From the NCBI GenBank assembly GCA_963969595.1, contig OZ018409.1, positions 35,787,282 to 35,851,281 of the forward strand: 64,000 bases of DNA. Direction: 5' to 3'. The stretch comes from Neckera pumila (Eukaryota > Streptophyta > Bryopsida > Hypnales > Neckeraceae). Below are positions 60,399-64,000 of the stretch, piece by piece. A program made the translations under genes and the position numbers. The number at the start of each line of letters is the position of its first letter. Positions within the stretch are counted from its first letter, which is position 1. The notes under the pieces are model-generated. The model saw nothing but the letters and a program-made list of their open reading frames with translations. It searched no databases and was not told the DNA's origin.

Positions 60399-61119
60399 GA
60401 ATCAGGGCGGCAACACCGTCCGTGATCGACTGCGGATACTACCAATTGCATACCGAAAGTTTATTGTAGATGATGAAAAAGTCTAGATTGCAAAGTACCA
60501 ATTACAATGGAATCCAGACCTGGTGATAGCCGGGAAGTCAATGTGTTCGAATGATACTCTCTTGGGTTGTACTGATTCTTTGTATTTGTAATGTCTTCGC
60601 TGGATTCCGTGGTCTGGCAATCTGTTGGCACCGACTGTCCCAAGCAGCAGAGAAGATTCAAGAGTACCATACATGGATGTAATCGTAGAAGAAAAGTGGC
60701 AGGGGCCTAAATGAAACAAGCTAGGGACCACGGCGACTGTTTGTATTTCCTCAACACAATTGGAGCATTACAGACTGACGAGTATCCCAGTTGTAGTATT
60801 GCTGTAGCTGTTGCAAGTTTCTTAAGTTTGCACAACGTGGAAGTTTCGTAGAAAAAAGGTACCAAGAATCGTCTTGTCGCTTCCTCCATGCATTCTCGTA
60901 GATTACAAGTGTAGGTCTTGAATGAGGCTTATCTAATCTGGCGACGAGCTAATCGTACAGATGCGCTTCCTGTGTCTCCTCGATTTGAACTTAGCTTAGC
61001 ATTCTGTAGTGATGGCTTTGAACGTGTGCCTGAGCTGCAGCTGTTCAATCAAGGTTCACGGGAATCGACCGAAAATGGGTTTAGTAAGCTTGAATCGTCT
61101 CTTCAATGGCATTGTAATT
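60399..61119. other. 3' region and intergenic DNA
   Basis: Probably the 3'UTR of the preceding gene, then spacer. No other gene was recognised. Confidence 0.4.
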
Positions 61120-61651
61120 GTAATTTCTTGCACTCGTTAGGCTGTTGAAAGCCTTCGGCTACACGGACACCATTCCCAGCTCCGCTATTTTCCACATGCA
61201 TTCTGTGTTGTCCTTGTCTCCTAGCGATGGATCCACCACAGCTTTCAGGTCCCCTTCTGCCAGCAAGGGCCTCATCTGCTAGGAGAAGAATCAGGAACGG
61301 CATCAGCAATTTGGTGCTACAGCCATAGTAGTCATATGGACTGAAGAGAGCCGAGCACATACCCATTCTGTTAAGTTAGTATTTCTCTCAGACACTTGCT
61401 CGTTGCTCGTCGTCCTACCCTGATACCAGCTCCAATAACATCACATTAAAGCCATAAACGTCGCTTTTCTCTGTCAAGTGCCTGCTTAACATGCACCTGT
61501 GTAGCAGAGAAATTATTATCATATATAGTTTGAATCCCAAATCTGGACGTACACACTGCCAAAACAAGCTCCAACAATCCATGCAACAGGTGATGCAATA
61601 GGACTCAAGTTCCACACTCTTAGAGACCTTCCCCGTCTCATACAGGTCCAC
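61120..61651 (-). pseudogene. Receptor-like kinase relic (kinase subdomains IX-XI)
   Basis: On the minus strand, RHLTEKSDVYGFNVMLLELVSG (61415-61490) is the classic LTEKSDVYSFG subdomain of plant receptor kinases. Further downstream a second frame reads GDLKAVVDPSLGDKDN, then MWKIAELGMVSV, an in-frame TAG (61159-61161) and PKAFN, the usual C-terminal lobe ending. The rest of the kinase and the ectodomain are absent upstream. The invariant Gly of SDVYxFG is replaced by Asn. A decayed fragment. Confidence 0.82.
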
Positions 61652-62474
61652 AACTCTACCGATCTATTATATTAAATGAACACTGCGGTAAGATTTCTCT
61701 CATATTACATTTCTGTCACAAATGTCACATTTTCATTTGCAAGTTTTTTCATTCACTTTTTCTTACTAAAACCTAATTAATGAATCACCACAACTTTTCA
61801 ATGCAACCCTGAACGCTTGATGCGCACTCTAGCAATTGTTGAATGACGCACAACTCCCCCAACCGTGGTCAACAGTTGATATCGTTAAATTATAGCTACT
61901 CCTATCAACTCACAAGCAGGGCTTTAAAATTTGAGTGCAAATCACCGCGCTCGTCTCCTGCCAAGACGACCATGTACTGTACGCTTTCCATCGAAGTGCA
62001 TCGTCATTGAAGATAGGTCATGTCGTCTCCTTCGACCAGAGCGCCTAAATTGGACATGTCTTCATTGAATTTCGGCACTCCACAACCCCATTACTCATGG
62101 CATTGGTTGCCTTAAGCCTAAACAATCAATTCAGTTGCTTTCAACTGCAGATGCAAACCAAACAAAATCGACAGTCAACATGCATGGTGATTGAGACCAA
62201 ATCACAGAGAGAGACCAAGTCTTTATGATGTTACTAGATACGAATAGTGTTGGTTGACACTAGAGTCAGATTTCAGTGTAATGAACACTCAATTTTCAGT
62301 GTAATGAAGTCCTCATCTTGTATCCGCAATTACATGAAGTGTGACATCACGTATTAGAAGAACAAGACAAGCAGCAAAGGCAGTAAATGCTTCCCAAGGT
62401 ACCAAACACATAAAATGCGGACGGTCCACCCAAGGTCGGTGGCGGAAAAGGTCCGATCCGTCCCGTGGAAAGAC
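61652..62474. other. Intergenic, nothing recognised
   Basis: Spacer between the kinase relic and the DnaJ gene; no supported feature. Confidence 0.45.
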
Positions 62475-62543
62475 TCATGAAAGGTTCATGGCAGATAGCA
62501 GCATGCTGACACGAAACTGCGCTGGTGATTGATTGTTGCCAGA

Positions 62544-62768
62544 GTCTCCATACGGGTTCGCACCACTAAAGATAGGAAGAAGATCGTTCCAAGAGGTGCC
62601 ATTCGTGAAGGCACCATAGTCTCCATACGGGTTCGCACCATTAAAGAAAGGAAGAAGACCGTTCCAAGAGGTGCCATTCGTGAAGGCACCATAGTCTCCA
62701 TACGGGTTCGCACCATTAAAGAAAGGAAGAAGATCGTTCCAAGAGGTGCCATTCGTGGAGGCACCATA
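62544..62768 (-). repeat. Three 75-bp coding repeats after the DnaJ zinc ribbon
   Basis: GTCTCCATACGGGTTCGCAC starts at 62544, 62619 and 62694. On the minus strand each unit encodes NGTSWNDLLPFFNGANPYGD-like sequence. All three units stay in frame downstream of the amber codon. Confidence 0.9.
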
Positions 62769-63008
62769 AGACTGTGCCAGATGGTTTTGGAACATTTCGT
62801 ACCAATTCGTACCAGCCAGGTATGGATTGTTCTCCAAAAGCCCAGGAGGCCACACGAACGCACTCGCCCCGTTTGCAGGGTGGACATTGATGTCATTTGC
62901 AGGGAATGAAGAGTGGCATTTCTAGCAAACAACTTGATTGTTCAAGAAGATGCGCATGCATTGGTACTGCATTTGACATAAGGGACAAGTCGTCCAGAAT
63001 AAGTAGGG

Positions 63009-63175
63009 TGCTTGAGAGGCTTGAGCATCTGGAGCTGGGCTTGGCTGCGCCCAGAATATGTTGGGTGCTTGAGAGGCTTGGGCACCTGGCGCTGGGGTTG
63101 GATGCGTCCAGAATGTCTTGGGTGCTTGAGAGGCTTGAGCACCTGGAGCTGGGGTTGGCTGCGCAGCTGCTTGAT
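63009..63175 (-). repeat. Three 57-bp coding repeats before the zinc ribbon
   Basis: GTGCTTGAGAGGCTTG recurs at 63009, 63066 and 63122. Each unit encodes PAPGAQASQAP followed by an aromatic FW pair. The last FW is the first part of the zinc ribbon itself, so the array grew out of the ribbon's edge. Confidence 0.88.
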
Positions 63176-63527
63176 GTCGCGGTTGATTAGCAGAATACGT
63201 AGCTTTTGGTGGCTCTTGTTTCCATGGCTCCGGTTGCGGTTGCGGATTCGCCCTGGGCGTACCACCCCGCTTCACATCTTGCTGTTGCGGTTGATGAGTA
63301 CAGTACGTAGGTTTCGGTGGCTCCTTCGCCGTGGGCTTTTCAACTCGCTTCGAATCGTGCTGAAACCTCGTTTCCTCATCCGAAAGAACTTCAAAAGCCT
63401 TTGCAATCAACTTGAATGCAGCCCCCGATTTCTCCCTCATTGACTCTTTGCTCTTGTCAGGATGCACCAATTTAGAGAGATTTCGATACTGCTTCTTGAT
63501 TGTGCTATCATCCGACAATGGCTTCAC

Positions 63528-64000
63528 CTGAGACAAAGTGCAAAGTTTGAGGACTAACCCTAACCCTGCATTAACTGTCGGCCCACCCAAACTTGATATG
63601 ACCGATCAAAGTTGCGATACAAACAAATTAAGTCATTGTAAATATGTTGTTAACTATTACTACAACTGTTGCAACATTTGCAACAACACAACTCTTTAGC
63701 ACACCTCTTGCATCATTCATCGATTTCTACATTGTGCACAAAGCAACCCCAAGGTTTCATTGAGAAAATGAATAAACTTTTTGTGTGAATGAAAATGAGA
63801 AAACAATCGTGACCGATGAAACTGTGACACAATTTGCATTTAATATAACTACTAGAGTAAGAACGTTGCAGCAGTTGCAATCACGCCCCCATTGCATCAT
63901 GTAGCTGCAGTGCTTAGCAAAAGTGAATGAATAGATAGACAAAGACAATAGATGACATCCTAGGTCAAGGAGTTCTCTGTTCTCACCCCCGTAAGAACTA
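63528..64000. other. Upstream intron or flank of the DnaJ gene
   Basis: AT-rich. The first exon encoding the start of the J domain was looked for on the minus strand and not found, so it lies beyond the window or is lost. Confidence 0.45.

Larger units (their letters stand above)
62475..63527 (-). pseudogene. DnaJ (J-domain) protein with zinc ribbon; last exon only, one amber codon
   Basis: A good acceptor (TCAG at 63528-63531) opens the exon at VKPLSDDSTIKKQYRNLS. The HPDK motif (63452-63463) and the third helix KLIAKAFEVLSDEE follow. A Pro/Gln-rich linker and three 19-residue repeats (AQASQAP.xFW) lead into a zinc ribbon, FWTTCPLCQMQYQ to NNQVVC. The frame then meets TAG (62922-62924) and continues KCHSSFPANDI for about 150 codons to TGA. 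Plant proteins of this type often have Gln where the TAG stands (C-Q-x-C), so CAG to TAG is the likely change. The first exon with J-helix I is not in the window. J proteins stimulate Hsp70 ATPase. Either a recent pseudogene, a protein shortened within its ribbon, or a readthrough case. Confidence 0.78.

Noticed and set aside
20933..63527. A variant nuclear code with TAA/TAG as glutamine
   Set aside because: THOC5 and ARA6, about 900 codons with several dozen Gln, contain no in-frame TAA/TAG, and three genes seem to end in TAA/TAG. Decay is the simpler reading; the pattern is kept only as a finding to test.
1..64000. tRNA, rRNA or snRNA genes
   Set aside because: I looked for paired A and B box-like sequences such as GGTTCGAATCC and found none convincing. 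A covariance-model scan (tRNAscan-SE, Infernal) would settle this.

Overview
The window is nuclear DNA of a green land plant. The evidence is a plant-type ARA6/RABF1 GTPase, a THO5/THOC5 gene, a plant DnaJ protein with a C-terminal zinc ribbon, a relic of the S1/SPH (self-incompatibility-like) secreted family, a receptor-like-kinase relic, short GT-AG introns and AT-rich, transposon-laden intergenic DNA. The hAT type and the gene pair at 2.2-8.2 kb make me lean towards a non-flowering plant (bryophyte, lycophyte or fern grade). The species cannot be named from sequence alone.

Layout. 0-8.4 kb: two convergent genes of unrecognised families. One encodes a coiled-coil/RING protein (2201-4159, +). 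The other is a three-exon, about 1073-residue protein (8195-4727, -) whose C-terminal half looks like an acidic-triad nuclease. A tandem repeat precedes the first gene and an orphan CATTAG-type transposon end lies beyond the second. 9.1-17.7 kb: a 160-bp near-perfect palindrome, a frameshifted SPH pseudogene, four short CATTAG-ended inverted-repeat elements, TTAA-flanked elements, and a 1.5-kb G-poor tract studded with a one-orientation CCAACTTGGA-like motif. 20.1-25.2 kb: a complete 5,007-bp hAT element with terminal repeats and a perfect 8-bp target duplication, carrying a transposase broken by five stop codons. 25.3-31.0 kb: another CATTAG element, then THOC5 in eight exons.

31-48 kb is almost gene-free and holds many small inverted-repeat elements, including three copies of a ~129-bp element with 8-10 bp target duplications, plus tandem repeats. 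48.66-50.79 kb: ARA6/RABF1, intact, eight exons. 53.2-54.4 kb: a small conserved-looking four-exon gene (-). 51.7-52.3 and 57.4-58.4 kb: TTAA-flanked elements. 59.1-60.4 kb: a small hydrophilic protein gene, probably behind a 5'UTR intron made of ~200-bp tandem repeats. 61.1-61.65 kb: receptor-kinase relic (-). 62.5-63.5 kb: 3' part of a DnaJ gene (-), interrupted by one amber codon in its zinc ribbon.

The host genes do not form a pathway: THOC5 acts in mRNA export (THO/TREX), ARA6 in endosomal traffic, DnaJ as a co-chaperone. Most of the biology here is transposon biology. The exon models are my own splice predictions from reading frames and GT-AG signals and have not been tested against transcripts.
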